52,639 nucleotides of DNA from assembly GCA_900315975.1 (NCBI GenBank), contig ONBA01000024.1, forward strand, positions 1 to 52,639. Direction: 5' to 3'. The notes below the pieces were generated by a model, which was not told the origin of the DNA, did no database searches, and saw only the letters and a program-made list of their open reading frames with translations. Shown piece after piece: positions 24,585 to 33,134 of this stretch. Source of the DNA: an uncultured Ruminococcus sp. GTDB taxonomy: Bacteria > Bacillota_A > Clostridia > Oscillospirales > Ruminococcaceae. The stretch's first letter is position 1; each line of letters begins with the position of its first letter. Position numbers and translations under genes: made by a program.

Positions 24585-24680
24585 TTATCTGATGAATGGC
24601 ATTGCTACGGCACCTGCAATCATGAGACCTGCAATTGCGAGGATAACCACTCTCATCCATGTTTTCTTGTTTGAACCCAT
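24585..24680 (-). CDS. 31-residue single-helix membrane peptide
   Basis: The peptide begins MGSNKKTWMRVV, continues as one hydrophobic helix of about 18 residues (VVILAIAGLMIAGAVAM) and ends PFIR. AGAGGTGA lies at the right distance before the ATG, and a terminator follows 36 bp after the stop. It sits 12 bp downstream of the DEAD-box helicase and should be co-transcribed. The KKTWMR-helix layout resembles small conserved membrane peptides seen in clostridia; the function is unknown. Ribosome binding site, terminator and a clean frame support a real gene. Confidence 0.75.
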   Translation of the reverse strand: MGSNKKTWMRVVILAIAGLMIAGAVAMPFIR

Positions 24681-24692
24681 TTTTATCACCTC

Positions 24693-26414
24693 TTAGTGTC
24701 GCTTTTTCAGACGTTTTTTACGGTTAGGGATATATTCTCCGGAAAACTCAGCTTTCTGTCTGCCGCGGAATCCTGACTTTTTACGGTCGGGTCTGCCGGA
24801 GTCTCTGCGGAATGGCTTCTCACGGCGGTCACTTCCCTTGTAAAGTTTGACTTCTACAGGGTGACCGTTTATTTTCATCGGGTTGGTAGTATCGAGGATA
24901 TAGTCTGTTTCAGACTCGGGCACTTCGACTGTTGTGTGACTGTCGAAAATGTCTATCTTGCCGAAGTCCTGACCCGACATACCGGTAGCGTCAACAAGTG
25001 CGCCGAGTATAAAGTTAGGAGCTATACGCTTGTTTCTGCCTATATTAAGGTCTATGCGGACTGTCTTTGCTCCGCTTCTGCTTCCCTTTTTGAGCGGACG
25101 CGGCATATCGAATTCGGGCAGTCCTGCAAGTTCGGCACTGAGCTTTGAGCTTATCAGACGTGCGGCAATTTCACGCGAATCTATGCCATTTGATGCAAGT
25201 CGGTCGATGATTTCGTACGCTGAGTGGTCCGGACGCTCCTCCATTGAAGCTATTTCACGTATCAGCGAATCGGTCTTCAGTTTGGCTATGTCCGCTTTAT
25301 TCGGGAGCGGAAGCTCATTTATTTCAGCCTTTGTATAGCGTGCGATATTTTTGAGGTCGTACATCTGTCGTTTGCCGGTAATAAGCGTGTATGCCTTACC
25401 TTCAAGACCTGCTCGTCCGGTACGTCCTATGCGGTGGATGTAATACTCATTGTCCTGCGGAAGGTCGTAGTTGAAGACCATGTCGATTCCGCTTACGTCG
25501 ATTCCTCTTGCGGCAACGTCTGTAGCAACAAGAATGGCTGTGGTACGGTTTTTGAAGCTGTTCATGACCTGTGTACGCTGAATTTGCTTGAGGTCACCGT
25601 GAATGCCTGCGGCACGGAATCCGCTTTTGACCAGTTCCTCAGTAAGCTCATCTACCATTTTCTTGGTGTTGCAGAATACCATTGCCGAGTCGGGTGAATA
25701 TGCCGCGAGAAGAAGTTTCAGCGCGTCAGTTTTTCTGCCCATTGCTACCTGAAAATAGAACTGCTGTATCAGTTCGACGGTCTTCTGCGAGGACTTTATC
25801 TTTATGTGGACGGGGTCATGCTGATATTTCTCAGTTATCGCGAGTATTTCAGGCGGCATTGTTGCTGAGAAAAGCACCGTCTGACGTGTTTCGGGCACTT
25901 CTGAAAGTATTGACTCGATGTCCTCACGAAAGCCCATATTCAGCATTTCATCGGCTTCATCGAGTATCACTGTGCGAAGATTTTCAAGTTTGAGAGTGTG
26001 TCTGCGGATATGGTCCATTACTCTGCCCGGAGTTCCGATGACTATATTTGCACCGCGTTTGAGTTCCTTTATCTGCTTTTCCATACTCGCTCCGCCGTAG
26101 ACTGCCGTGACCTTCACACTTTGCTTGAATTTGGCGAATTTACGGAGTTCTTCGCAAGCCTGCATAGCGAGTTCGCGCGTCGGACAGAGTATAAGGACTG
26201 CCGTAAAACGTCGCTCACTCTCGGTTATACTTTCGACAGCCGGTATGCCAAAAGCGGCGGTTTTACCGGTACCGGTGTTTGAGCGTCCGACTACGTCCTT
26301 GCCCTGTAACAGGAGAGGAATGCTCTGTGCCTGAATATCGGTCATTTCCTCGAATCCAAGCTGCTCAACGGAGCGGAGTATCTCCTGTGAAAGATTTAAT
26401 TCGTTAAATTGCAT
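24693..26414 (-). CDS. DEAD-box ATP-dependent RNA helicase (CshA/DeaD type)
   Basis: A 573-residue protein. Q motif with FEEMTDIQAQ, motif I SNTGTGKT (45-52), PTREL, TPGR, motif II DEAD (152-155), SAT, and in the second RecA domain VATDVAARGID and HRIGRTGRAG. A DbpA-like RNA-binding domain (about 455-530) and an Arg/Lys-rich tail (RPDRKKSGFRGR and similar) follow, as in CshA/DeaD/DbpA. It unwinds RNA in ribosome assembly, decay or cold adaptation. AAAGGA precedes the ATG. It is followed by the 31-residue membrane peptide gene in the same unit. Confidence 0.93.
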   Translation of the reverse strand: MQFNELNLSQEILRSVEQLGFEEMTDIQAQSIPLLLQGKDVVGRSNTGTGKTAAFGIPAVESITESERRFTAVLILCPTRELAMQACEELRKFAKFKQSVKVTAVYGGASMEKQIKELKRGANIVIGTPGRVMDHIRRHTLKLENLRTVILDEADEMLNMGFREDIESILSEVPETRQTVLFSATMPPEILAITEKYQHDPVHIKIKSSQKTVELIQQFYFQVAMGRKTDALKLLLAAYSPDSAMVFCNTKKMVDELTEELVKSGFRAAGIHGDLKQIQRTQVMNSFKNRTTAILVATDVAARGIDVSGIDMVFNYDLPQDNEYYIHRIGRTGRAGLEGKAYTLITGKRQMYDLKNIARYTKAEINELPLPNKADIAKLKTDSLIREIASMEERPDHSAYEIIDRLASNGIDSREIAARLISSKLSAELAGLPEFDMPRPLKKGSRSGAKTVRIDLNIGRNKRIAPNFILGALVDATGMSGQDFGKIDIFDSHTTVEVPESETDYILDTTNPMKINGHPVEVKLYKGSDRREKPFRRDSGRPDRKKSGFRGRQKAEFSGEYIPNRKKRLKKRH

Positions 26415-26454
26415 TACTTATCCTTTCTTTGCCTTTGTATTATCCATACTGATT

Positions 26455-26483
26455 ATAATATCACAAAAATGAACGAACGTCAA
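26455..26483 (-). promoter_or_regulatory. SigA promoter for the DEAD-box helicase
   Basis: On the minus strand TTGACG (26483-26478), 17 bp, TATTAT (26460-26455). Confidence 0.85.
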
Positions 26484-26668
26484 GAGCTGTTGATTTTACT
26501 ATAACAGTACTAAGTTGGGAGGGATTGAGTTAATTAAACGATTCTGCCTCTTTGGCTAATTTGCACAATCAGAGCTGAAATTAGATGCCTAAACTCGGGG
26601 TCGAACCGTTTTAGTTTCAATAAAATTTGACTATTTTCACAAAAATCACTTTTAGTTTAAAACAATTC
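26484..26668. other. non-coding stretch between divergent promoters
   Basis: About 185 AT-rich bases separate the helicase promoter from the promoter of the zinc-ribbon gene. A CTAATTT/AAATTAG inverted repeat (around 26558-26588) and a weak hairpin with loop GGTCGAA (around 26590-26616) are visible. No ORF with a ribosome binding site or known RNA motif was recognised. Confidence 0.5.
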
Positions 26669-26697
26669 TTGCTTTTTTGAAGTAAATATGGTATAAT
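26669..26697 (+). promoter_or_regulatory. promoter for the zinc-ribbon/LRR gene
   Basis: TTGCTT (26669-26674), 17 bp, TATAAT (26692-26697). Confidence 0.8.
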
Positions 26698-26745
26698 TTT
26701 ATTGATGTATTCATATTTTCTTAAAAAACATCGGAGTGATATATT

Positions 26746-28725
26746 ATGAAGTTAATTAAGTGCCCGAGTGGACATGGTTACGATGCTGAAAAGTTTGCAA
26801 GCTGTCCGATTTGTGCAAAGTCGGTGACACCTAAAAAGGCGAAGGTGGTCAAACTTAAGGCTGTGAAAAAGGTACAGACTGAGGCGAAGTCTGTTCCTGA
26901 AAAGGTAGAAAAGAAGCCGGAAGTGAAGTTTGCGCCGGTGGCTGAAAAGGTAGAAAAGAAGCCGGAAGTGAAGCCTGCGCCGGTGGCTGAAAAGGTAGAA
27001 AAGAAGCCGGAAGTGAAGCCTGCACCGGTAGCTGAAAAGGCAGAAAAGAAGCCGGAAGTAAAGTCCGCGCCGGTAGCTGAAAAGGTAGAAAAGAAGCAGG
27101 AAGTGAAGCCTGCACCGGTGGCTGAAAAGGTAGAAAAGAAGCCGGAAGTGAAGCCTGCGCCGGTGGCTGAAAAGGCAGAAAAGAAGCCGGAAGTGAAGCC
27201 CGCGCCGGTAGCTGAAAAGGTAGAAAAGAAGCCGGAAGCAAAGTCCGCGCCGGTGGCTGAAAAGGTAGAAAAAAAGCCAGAAGTGAAGCCTGCGCCGGTG
27301 GCTGAAAAGGTAGAAAAGAATCCGGAAGCAAAGTCTGCACCGGTGGCTGAAAAGACTCCTAAGAAGCCGGAACCAAGTCCGGTTCCGGTATATGAGAAGA
27401 TTGTCAAAAAGCCGGAATCTAAGCCTTCTGAGCCTGTTATGACTGAGAAGCCGGTTCCGAAAAAGAATAAGACTGCTCTTGCGGAGGAGGTAGTTCACGA
27501 GACTGATCTGCGTCCTGACGTTGAGCGTCTTAAACCTAACGTCAAGGCTGAAGCTATCAAGGAAAACCTCGATAAATCAAGACCTACAAAGCAGAAGACT
27601 GTCCCTGTTACTGAGCAGAAATCCGCTCCGAAAAAAGAGGAAAAGTCTGCTGAAAAACTGAAAAAAGAAGAATTTCAGCAACAGCGCAAACACCTGAAAG
27701 AGGAGTTTAAACCTGAAAGCTTCCGTGACCTCATGGCTAAGGATACAGGTGGAGACAGTGCTGTTACGGCACCTAAGACTGCGAAAATGTCTGACTCTTC
27801 CGCAGTAGGCGCTGAGGGCGATTCACGTATCGCGGAACTCTATAGAGACCTCGATATCGAGCGCGATGCTACCGCTCGTATTGATGATGTTAACAACATG
27901 GCACTCGGTAAGGACGGTACTCTGCTTATCAAGTATATAGGCACAAATGAAGTTATCCGTATACCAAGTTCCATTACCACTATCGGAAAATACGCTTTCA
28001 GAGGAAATGAAACTGTCAAGAAAATAGTTGTTTCTGACAGCGTTAAAACTATTGATAAATTTGCTTTCGCTCACTGCGTTAATCTTGAGGAGATCAAGTT
28101 CTCCAAAAACCTCGAAACTATCGGTGAAAATGCCTTCCTGAAGTGTCAGAGACTCAAAGCTCTCGACCTTCCTAACTCTGTCAAGTCTATAGGCAAGGGT
28201 GCGTTCGGCAGATGCAGTTCAATCCGTAAACTCGTGATTCCAAGTGGTATCCGAAAGATAAGTGAGCTGTGTTTTTATGCTTGCCGCAACCTCAACAGAG
28301 TGATCATCTCCAGTATGGTAGAGTCCATCGGCAATGCCGCATTTTCTGAGTGCTACGGCTTGAAGAAAATCATTATTTCCGAGTCTGTTACATCTATTGG
28401 TGAGAGTGCATTTTCGTGGTGCCGTTCACTTGAGGAGGTATACATTCCTCCTACGGTCAAAACTATCGGAAGCTGGGCATTTTACGGCTGTCAGAAGCTG
28501 ACTAAGGTGCGAATGAGCCTACAGACCAAGGAAATCCGCGACGACGCTTTCTGCGGCTGTGAGAACATCTATGACGTGAATATCATTGAGTTCGACCGTG
28601 ACGGTCTGAGTATGAACGAGATAAAACGCGGTCACAAGATGACTATAAAGGTACTTAAACAGGTCAACCGCAAAAAAGCCGAGCGCTATGCGAAAGACCA
28701 CAATATCAGTATGCTGTTTGTATAA
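26746..28725 (+). CDS. zinc-ribbon, Lys/Pro-rich 15-residue-repeat, BspA-type LRR protein
   Basis: A 659-residue protein in three parts. Residues 1-24 hold a compact metal site with C6, H10, C20 and C23 (CPSGHGYDAEKF then SCPIC). Residues 57 to about 204 are ten copies of a 15-residue unit, KPEVKPAPVAEKVEK with small changes, followed by irregular K/P/E-rich sequence to about 340. Residues about 400-640 are LRR_5/BspA-like repeats (IPSSITTIGKYAFRGNETVKKI and relatives), seven to eight turns. There is no signal peptide or membrane helix, so unlike most BspA proteins it appears cytoplasmic. The middle is a likely extended, stiff spacer. Role unknown; a scaffold or binding protein is plausible. 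CGGAGTG precedes the ATG; own promoter and terminator. Confidence 0.85.
   Translation: MKLIKCPSGHGYDAEKFASCPICAKSVTPKKAKVVKLKAVKKVQTEAKSVPEKVEKKPEVKFAPVAEKVEKKPEVKPAPVAEKVEKKPEVKPAPVAEKAEKKPEVKSAPVAEKVEKKQEVKPAPVAEKVEKKPEVKPAPVAEKAEKKPEVKPAPVAEKVEKKPEAKSAPVAEKVEKKPEVKPAPVAEKVEKNPEAKSAPVAEKTPKKPEPSPVPVYEKIVKKPESKPSEPVMTEKPVPKKNKTALAEEVVHETDLRPDVERLKPNVKAEAIKENLDKSRPTKQKTVPVTEQKSAPKKEEKSAEKLKKEEFQQQRKHLKEEFKPESFRDLMAKDTGGDSAVTAPKTAKMSDSSAVGAEGDSRIAELYRDLDIERDATARIDDVNNMALGKDGTLLIKYIGTNEVIRIPSSITTIGKYAFRGNETVKKIVVSDSVKTIDKFAFAHCVNLEEIKFSKNLETIGENAFLKCQRLKALDLPNSVKSIGKGAFGRCSSIRKLVIPSGIRKISELCFYACRNLNRVIISSMVESIGNAAFSECYGLKKIIISESVTSIGESAFSWCRSLEEVYIPPTVKTIGSWAFYGCQKLTKVRMSLQTKEIRDDAFCGCENIYDVNIIEFDRDGLSMNEIKRGHKMTIKVLKQVNRKKAERYAKDHNISMLFV
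26914..27357 (+). repeat. 45-bp minisatellite, about ten in-frame copies
   Basis: Units start at 26914, 26959, 27004, 27049, 27094, 27139, 27184, 27229, 27274 and 27319. Each encodes about KPEVKPAPVAEKVEK. Copies differ by a few bases, including non-synonymous V/A, P/S and K/N swaps, and the last is partial. Because the period is divisible by three, long false frames are open on the minus strand here. Confidence 0.95.
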
Positions 28726-28729
28726 AATT

Positions 28730-28765
28730 AAAGCCACTGCGATTGCAGTGGCTTTAGCTTTTTTT
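28730..28765. terminator. rho-independent terminator
   Basis: A perfect 11-bp stem AAAGCCACTGC/GCAGTGGCTTT (28730-28740, 28745-28755) has a GATT loop, followed by AGCTTTTTTT. The minus side reads TTTAATTTT and could also serve the convergent tyrA gene. Confidence 0.92.
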
Positions 28766-28867
28766 AAAAATCAGGAAAAAAATGTAGTGACGACCATTGG
28801 CCGTCCGATAGATTCATAACATAACCGTGCTTTTTGTTATTCAATAGTTATGATACGTATGCCGCAA

Positions 28868-29719
28868 TTAATTAGGCTGTCCTACACGGTGACGGAGGTT
28901 GTCTTCTTTGAGTTTTCTGCCTTCGGCTATAAGTGTCAGCATTTCATCGGAGTTGTGTGACTCGAGTGCCGAGCGGTACTTGTTGAGATTTTCTATCAGG
29001 GTGTCAAGCTCAAAAATAAGATTATCGCGATTCTGCATGAAGAGGTCTGTCCACATTTTTTCGTTCATTGTTGCGATTCGTGTCATATCCTGAAAGCTTC
29101 CGCCACTGAATCCGCATTCAAGCTGTAATTCCGGACTCTTTACATATGCACTCGATACGATGTGTGCAAGCTGGGACGTATACGCTATCATTTTATCGTG
29201 GTCTTCGGGCGATGTCACTACTATCTTGCCTGCTCCGAGTTCGTAGGAGAGGTTTTTCAGGAGCTGTATATCGCTGTCCGAGCTGTCCTTAAATGCCGCA
29301 ACTATGAAATTTGCGTGCTGGAAAAGGTCTGCTGAAGAGTTAGCGTAGCCGCCGAATTCCTTTCCTGCCATAGGGTGGATACCGACATATCGCAGTCCGT
29401 TTTCTTCTGCAAGCGACTTCATTCGTGCCGAGAAAGCTCCCTTTATACCGCAGACATCGGTCACGAGGGTAGACTTATCGAATTTTGAGATGTTCTCACG
29501 CAGATAGTTTTCGGTGCCTTCCGGAAAGAGTGACATTATTATAAGGTCGAAACCGCTGTAGTCACCGCGAAATTCCTCGTCTATAGCCACATCACGAAGT
29601 GCGGCATACTCAATATCATGGTTGATGTCACATCCGACTACAAAGTGGTTGGTATATTTTTTCAGTGCCTTACAGACTGAGCCTCCGATAAGACCGAGTC
29701 CGACAACAAGTATTTTCAT
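28868..29719 (-). CDS. tyrA: prephenate dehydrogenase
   Basis: A 283-residue stand-alone enzyme. The Rossmann loop GLGLIGGS (7-14) starts the NAD(P)-binding domain; VGIHPMAGKEFGGYANSS and the helical C-terminal half with LAHIVSSAYVK match the prephenate dehydrogenase family. It converts prephenate to 4-hydroxyphenylpyruvate for tyrosine. There is no fused chorismate mutase or ACT domain. The start at 29719 follows AAAGGTGAG; an ATG at 29737 would place that site inside the coding region. It is a single gene with its own promoter; no other aromatic genes are adjacent. Confidence 0.9.
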   Translation of the reverse strand: MKILVVGLGLIGGSVCKALKKYTNHFVVGCDINHDIEYAALRDVAIDEEFRGDYSGFDLIIMSLFPEGTENYLRENISKFDKSTLVTDVCGIKGAFSARMKSLAEENGLRYVGIHPMAGKEFGGYANSSADLFQHANFIVAAFKDSSDSDIQLLKNLSYELGAGKIVVTSPEDHDKMIAYTSQLAHIVSSAYVKSPELQLECGFSGGSFQDMTRIATMNEKMWTDLFMQNRDNLIFELDTLIENLNKYRSALESHNSDEMLTLIAEGRKLKEDNLRHRVGQPN

Positions 29720-29772
29720 ATTATGCTCACCTTTCATTGTTTATTGAGATTGTCAAGGATATTGTTAACTAC

Positions 29773-29801
29773 AGTATATCACTTTACAGTTACAAAGTCA
29801 A
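29773..29801 (-). promoter_or_regulatory. SigA promoter for tyrA
   Basis: On the minus strand TTGACT (29801-29796), 17 bp, TATACT (29778-29773). Confidence 0.83.
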
Positions 29802-29892
29802 GAGAACACATTTCAGGCAGGCGGAGTTGAATAAGAATATATTATTAAAAATTTAAAAAATATTAAAACCCGATTTTTTTCCTGAAATATAC

Positions 29893-29921
29893 TTTACAGA
29901 AAGGCATTTTTAGTGTAAAAT
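29893..29921 (+). promoter_or_regulatory. promoter for the pyrH-polC operon
   Basis: TTTACA (29893-29898), 17 bp, TAAAAT (29916-29921), 33 bp before the pyrH start. Confidence 0.75.
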
Positions 29922-29954
29922 AAAAATAGTAATTTTTTGTGAGGTGCTTTATTT

Positions 29955-30665
29955 ATGGAACCAAAGTATAAAAGAATATTATTAAAAGTCAGCGGCGAGG
30001 CTCTCGCAGGCGATAAGAAGACCGGTCTCAATTACGATGTTATCACTGATATCTGTAAGAGTATCAAGAAATGTGTCGATGAAGGTGTTCAGGTCGCTGT
30101 TGTTGTTGGCGGCGGCAACTACTGGAGAGGACGTTCAAGCGGTGCTATGGACCGTACACGTGCAGACCACATCGGTATGCTCGCTACTGCTATGAATGCT
30201 CTCGCTCTCGCTGATGTTCTTGAGTCACTCGGCTGTACCTGCCGCGTTCAGACTGCTATCCTCATGCAGCAGGTCGCTGAACCTTATATCCGCAACAGAG
30301 CTGTCCGTCACCTTGAAAAGGGCAGGGTAGTTATATTCGGCTGCGGAACAGGTAACCCCTTCTTCTCAACCGATACTGCTGCTTCGCTCCGTGCTGTCGA
30401 GATAAATGCCGATATCTTCCTCAAGGCTACTCTCGTTGACGGCGTTTACGATAAAGACCCCCACAAGTTTGATGATGCGAAGAAGTACAGCACTCTTACA
30501 TTCTCACAGGTCATCGGTGACGACCTCGGTGTTATGGACAGCACTGCTGCTGCAATGTGCCGCGATAACAAGATGAAGATGCTCGTATTCGACCTCAGCC
30601 GTCCTGATAATATCTATGACGCTGTTATGGGTGCTGATGTAGGAACTGTCGTATACGAGGGATAA
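29955..30665 (+). CDS. pyrH: UMP kinase
   Basis: A 236-residue enzyme of the amino-acid-kinase fold: [14 protein letters not shown] at the start, [10 protein letters not shown] (phosphate loop), [17 protein letters not shown], and the C-terminal TSA-like [13 protein letters not shown]. It phosphorylates UMP to UDP. GAGGTG precedes the ATG. It heads the cluster pyrH-frr-uppS-cdsA-dxr-rseP-ispG-polC, an order conserved in Firmicutes. Confidence 0.97.
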   Translation: MEPKYKRILLKVSGEALAGDKKTGLNYDVITDICKSIKKCVDEGVQVAVVVGGGNYWRGRSSGAMDRTRADHIGMLATAMNALALADVLESLGCTCRVQTAILMQQVAEPYIRNRAVRHLEKGRVVIFGCGTGNPFFSTDTAASLRAVEINADIFLKATLVDGVYDKDPHKFDDAKKYSTLTFSQVIGDDLGVMDSTAAAMCRDNKMKMLVFDLSRPDNIYDAVMGADVGTVVYEG

Positions 30666-30792
30666 TAATTCAGTTAACAGACCGCAGTGACGCGCATTGC
30701 ACGTTCACATAAACTTATACGGCTTCAGTCGGCAGTCTGCCGTTATACAGAATAGCCGTTTGTATTTATGATTATTGAAAGGAATGTTTACC

Positions 30793-31347
30793 ATGAAAGA
30801 AACTATCAATACCGCTAAAGAAAAAATGAACAAGAGCCTTAATGCGCTCGCAAATGAGTTTGCTGCTATCCGTGCAGGAAGAGCTAATCCCGCTGTACTT
30901 GACAAGGTTCAGGTAGATTACTGGGGAACTCCTACTCCTATCAATCAGATGGCTGCTATCTCTGTTTCAGAGGGACGTATCCTCGTTATCTCACCATGGG
31001 AGAAGAATCAGCTCAAGCCTATCGAGAAGGCTATTCAGGCTTCAGATATCGGTATCAATCCCACTAACGACGGAAACGTTATCCGCCTTGCTTTCCCTCA
31101 GCTCACTGAGGACCGCCGTAAGGAACTCTGCAAGGATATCAAGAAGCTCGGTGAGGAGTCAAAGGTTGCTATCCGCTCTATAAGACGCGACGCTATCGAC
31201 AAGCTCAAGAAGATGCAGAAGAACTCGGAGATAACTGAGGATGACCTCAAGGATGCTGAGAAGAAGGTTCAGGACATCACTGACAAGTGCTGTGCTGACG
31301 CTGATAAGGCTGTAGCTGAAAAAGAAAAAGAAATAATGACTGTATAA
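30793..31347 (+). CDS. frr: ribosome recycling factor
   Basis: A 184-residue protein of standard length: NALANEFAAIRAGRANPAVLDKV, the NQMAAISV and FPQLTEDRRKEL motifs and a C-terminal helix. With EF-G it splits post-termination ribosomes. The start at ATG 30793 follows AAAGGA; the frame also reaches a TTG at 30775 with no site. The 127-bp gap after pyrH contains no ORF with a site and only a weak CGGC/GCCG hairpin around 30720-30755. Confidence 0.97.
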   Translation: MKETINTAKEKMNKSLNALANEFAAIRAGRANPAVLDKVQVDYWGTPTPINQMAAISVSEGRILVISPWEKNQLKPIEKAIQASDIGINPTNDGNVIRLAFPQLTEDRRKELCKDIKKLGEESKVAIRSIRRDAIDKLKKMQKNSEITEDDLKDAEKKVQDITDKCCADADKAVAEKEKEIMTV

Positions 31348-31355
31348 GGTGCAAC

Positions 31356-32096
31356 ATGGCAATATTCACTAAAAAGAAAGACACGGAAAAACAGCTCCCT
31401 GAGGTGCTTCCGCAGCACGTCGGTTTTATCATGGACGGCAATGGCAGATGGGCGAAAAAACGCGGTCTGCCGCGCCCCTTCGGTCACCGTGAGGGTGCTA
31501 AGACTTTCCGTAAGATAGTCCGCCACTGTAAGGACATCGGAATCAAACATATCTCATTCTATGCCTTTTCAACTGAAAACTGGCAGCGTCCGCAGGAGGA
31601 AGTTGACGCTATTATGAAGCTTTTCAGTGACTACCTTGACGATGTTCAGGAACTTCTCACTGAAAAAACACGTATGGTCTTCCTCGGCGATAAGGCTATG
31701 TTTCCCGACTATCTCCGCGAGAAAATGGAGAAGACTGAGGCTGAGACCGCTGTTTACGATGAGATGGTACTGTTCCTTGCTGTTAACTACGGCGGCAGAG
31801 ATGAACTCGCTCATTCTGCACGTCTTATCGCGGAAAAGGTTCAGAAGGGCGAACTCAGTCCCGAAGATATCACTGAGCAGACTGTAGCTGACGGTCTATA
31901 TACAGCCGGATATCCCGACGTTGACCTCGTTATCCGTCCGAGCGGTGAGCTGAGACTCTCAAACTTCCTTATTTGGCAGTGTGCCTATGCGGAGTACTAC
32001 TTCACCGATATTCTATGGCCTGACTTCTCGCCCGATGACCTCGATGATGCTCTCATCGAATTTGGCAGAAGAAACCGCCGTTTCGGAGGCGTGTAA
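31356..32096 (+). CDS. uppS: undecaprenyl diphosphate synthase (cis-prenyltransferase)
   Basis: A 246-residue enzyme. The substrate site HVGFIMDGNGRWAKKRG (D27-W32), FYAFSTENWQRP and LVIRPSGELRLSNFLIWQ are all present. It makes the C55 lipid carrier for cell-wall synthesis from farnesyl diphosphate and isopentenyl diphosphate; the latter is supplied through dxr and ispG in the same operon. It starts 8 bp after frr with AAGGTG before it and overlaps cdsA as TAATG. Confidence 0.96.
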   Translation: MAIFTKKKDTEKQLPEVLPQHVGFIMDGNGRWAKKRGLPRPFGHREGAKTFRKIVRHCKDIGIKHISFYAFSTENWQRPQEEVDAIMKLFSDYLDDVQELLTEKTRMVFLGDKAMFPDYLREKMEKTEAETAVYDEMVLFLAVNYGGRDELAHSARLIAEKVQKGELSPEDITEQTVADGLYTAGYPDVDLVIRPSGELRLSNFLIWQCAYAEYYFTDILWPDFSPDDLDDALIEFGRRNRRFGGV

Positions 32097-33010
32097 TGCT
32101 TACGAGAATAATCTCAGGCGCAGTCGGTGCTTTGCTCCTTGCTGTTGTCCTCTATTTCCATGACACTCTCTTCCTGCCGATAGCTGTTGCGGCTATGATA
32201 GCTGTAATGCTGTTTGAGCTTCTTCGCGCTGTAAAGCTTGAAAAATGTCTGCCTGTTCTTATTCCGGCAGAGCTTTGCGGTGTTCTTATGCCGCTTATTT
32301 ACTCGTTCGGTTTCTATCGCGACCAGGTGGAGAAATTTTCGCTTGAAAACAAGTACGCCGCTCCGTTTGATAAATCACTTCCGGAGTCGGTGGTAGATAT
32401 TATGGGACTGAAAGTAAGTCCTGACATTCTCTCGTTCGCAGTTATTCTTGTATGCGCATTTGTGATATTCGTGGCATGGCTCAGAAATCATAAGTCTATC
32501 CGCTATGAGCAGGTCTTTTTCGTTCTTGCTTGTATGATACTCGTTCCGTCGGCTATGACTACTATGGTGCGTATAGAGCGCTATGACTCGAAAAACGGTC
32601 TGTTCCTCCTCATTATGGGACTCTGCGGCGCTTGGATAGCTGATACAGGTGCTTACTTCACAGGTGTTGCAATAGGCAAGCATAAACTCTGCCCCGAGAT
32701 AAGCCCGAAGAAAACTATCGAGGGCTTCATCGGCGGTATACTCACTACTGCAATTGCCTATACTGCGGCATTTTCAATATACTATGGCTTTACACCCAAA
32801 CGTGCTGTTGTTGCATTTGTGACAGGCTCATTCTGTGCTGTCGTAGGAGCTATAGGCGACCTGTCGGCTTCTATGGTAAAGCGTCAGATAGGCTTCAAGG
32901 ACTACGGAAAGATAATGCCCGGTCACGGCGGACTTATGGACCGCTTTGACAGTGTTCTTTTCGTTCTGCCCACATATTATGTATTTATCTCACTCTTCGG
33001 AGTGCAGTAA
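32096..33010 (+). CDS. cdsA: phosphatidate cytidylyltransferase
   Basis: A 304-residue polytopic membrane enzyme with about seven to eight helices. The C-terminal CDP-alcohol signature is present: ISPKKTIEGFIGG and GDLSASMVKRQIGFKDYGK, then MPGHGGLMDRFDS. It forms CDP-diacylglycerol, the branch point for membrane phospholipids. A periplasm-facing loop (about residues 70-110) is longer than in short homologues. Starts on the uppS stop. Confidence 0.94.
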   Translation: MLTRIISGAVGALLLAVVLYFHDTLFLPIAVAAMIAVMLFELLRAVKLEKCLPVLIPAELCGVLMPLIYSFGFYRDQVEKFSLENKYAAPFDKSLPESVVDIMGLKVSPDILSFAVILVCAFVIFVAWLRNHKSIRYEQVFFVLACMILVPSAMTTMVRIERYDSKNGLFLLIMGLCGAWIADTGAYFTGVAIGKHKLCPEISPKKTIEGFIGGILTTAIAYTAAFSIYYGFTPKRAVVAFVTGSFCAVVGAIGDLSASMVKRQIGFKDYGKIMPGHGGLMDRFDSVLFVLPTYYVFISLFGVQ

Positions 33011-33134
33011 TATTTGCGAAAGGAGACTAAACGTATTTATGCGGATAGTCCCTTTTGTGCTTTACGGACTCATTATCTGCTGGAGACCCATGCAGATGGA
33101 ATCTACATAATCGTGACAAAAAGGAGATATAATA

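Noticed and set aside
26590..26616. Sequence GGGGTCGAACC resembling a tRNA T-arm
   Set aside because: No acceptor or anticodon stem can be built around it.
26914..27357. Possible CRISPR-like array
   Set aside because: Tandem units without unique spacers, in frame with a protein; a minisatellite.
26752..27498. Three long minus-strand ORFs opposite the zinc-ribbon/LRR gene
   Set aside because: They exist only because the 45-bp repeat has no stop in any frame; low-complexity products without ribosome sites.
33039..33110. 23-codon ORF between cdsA and dxr, and a longer frame 33014-33310 running into dxr
   Set aside because: Ribosome site spacing is too long for the short one, and the long one is an out-of-frame shadow of dxr.
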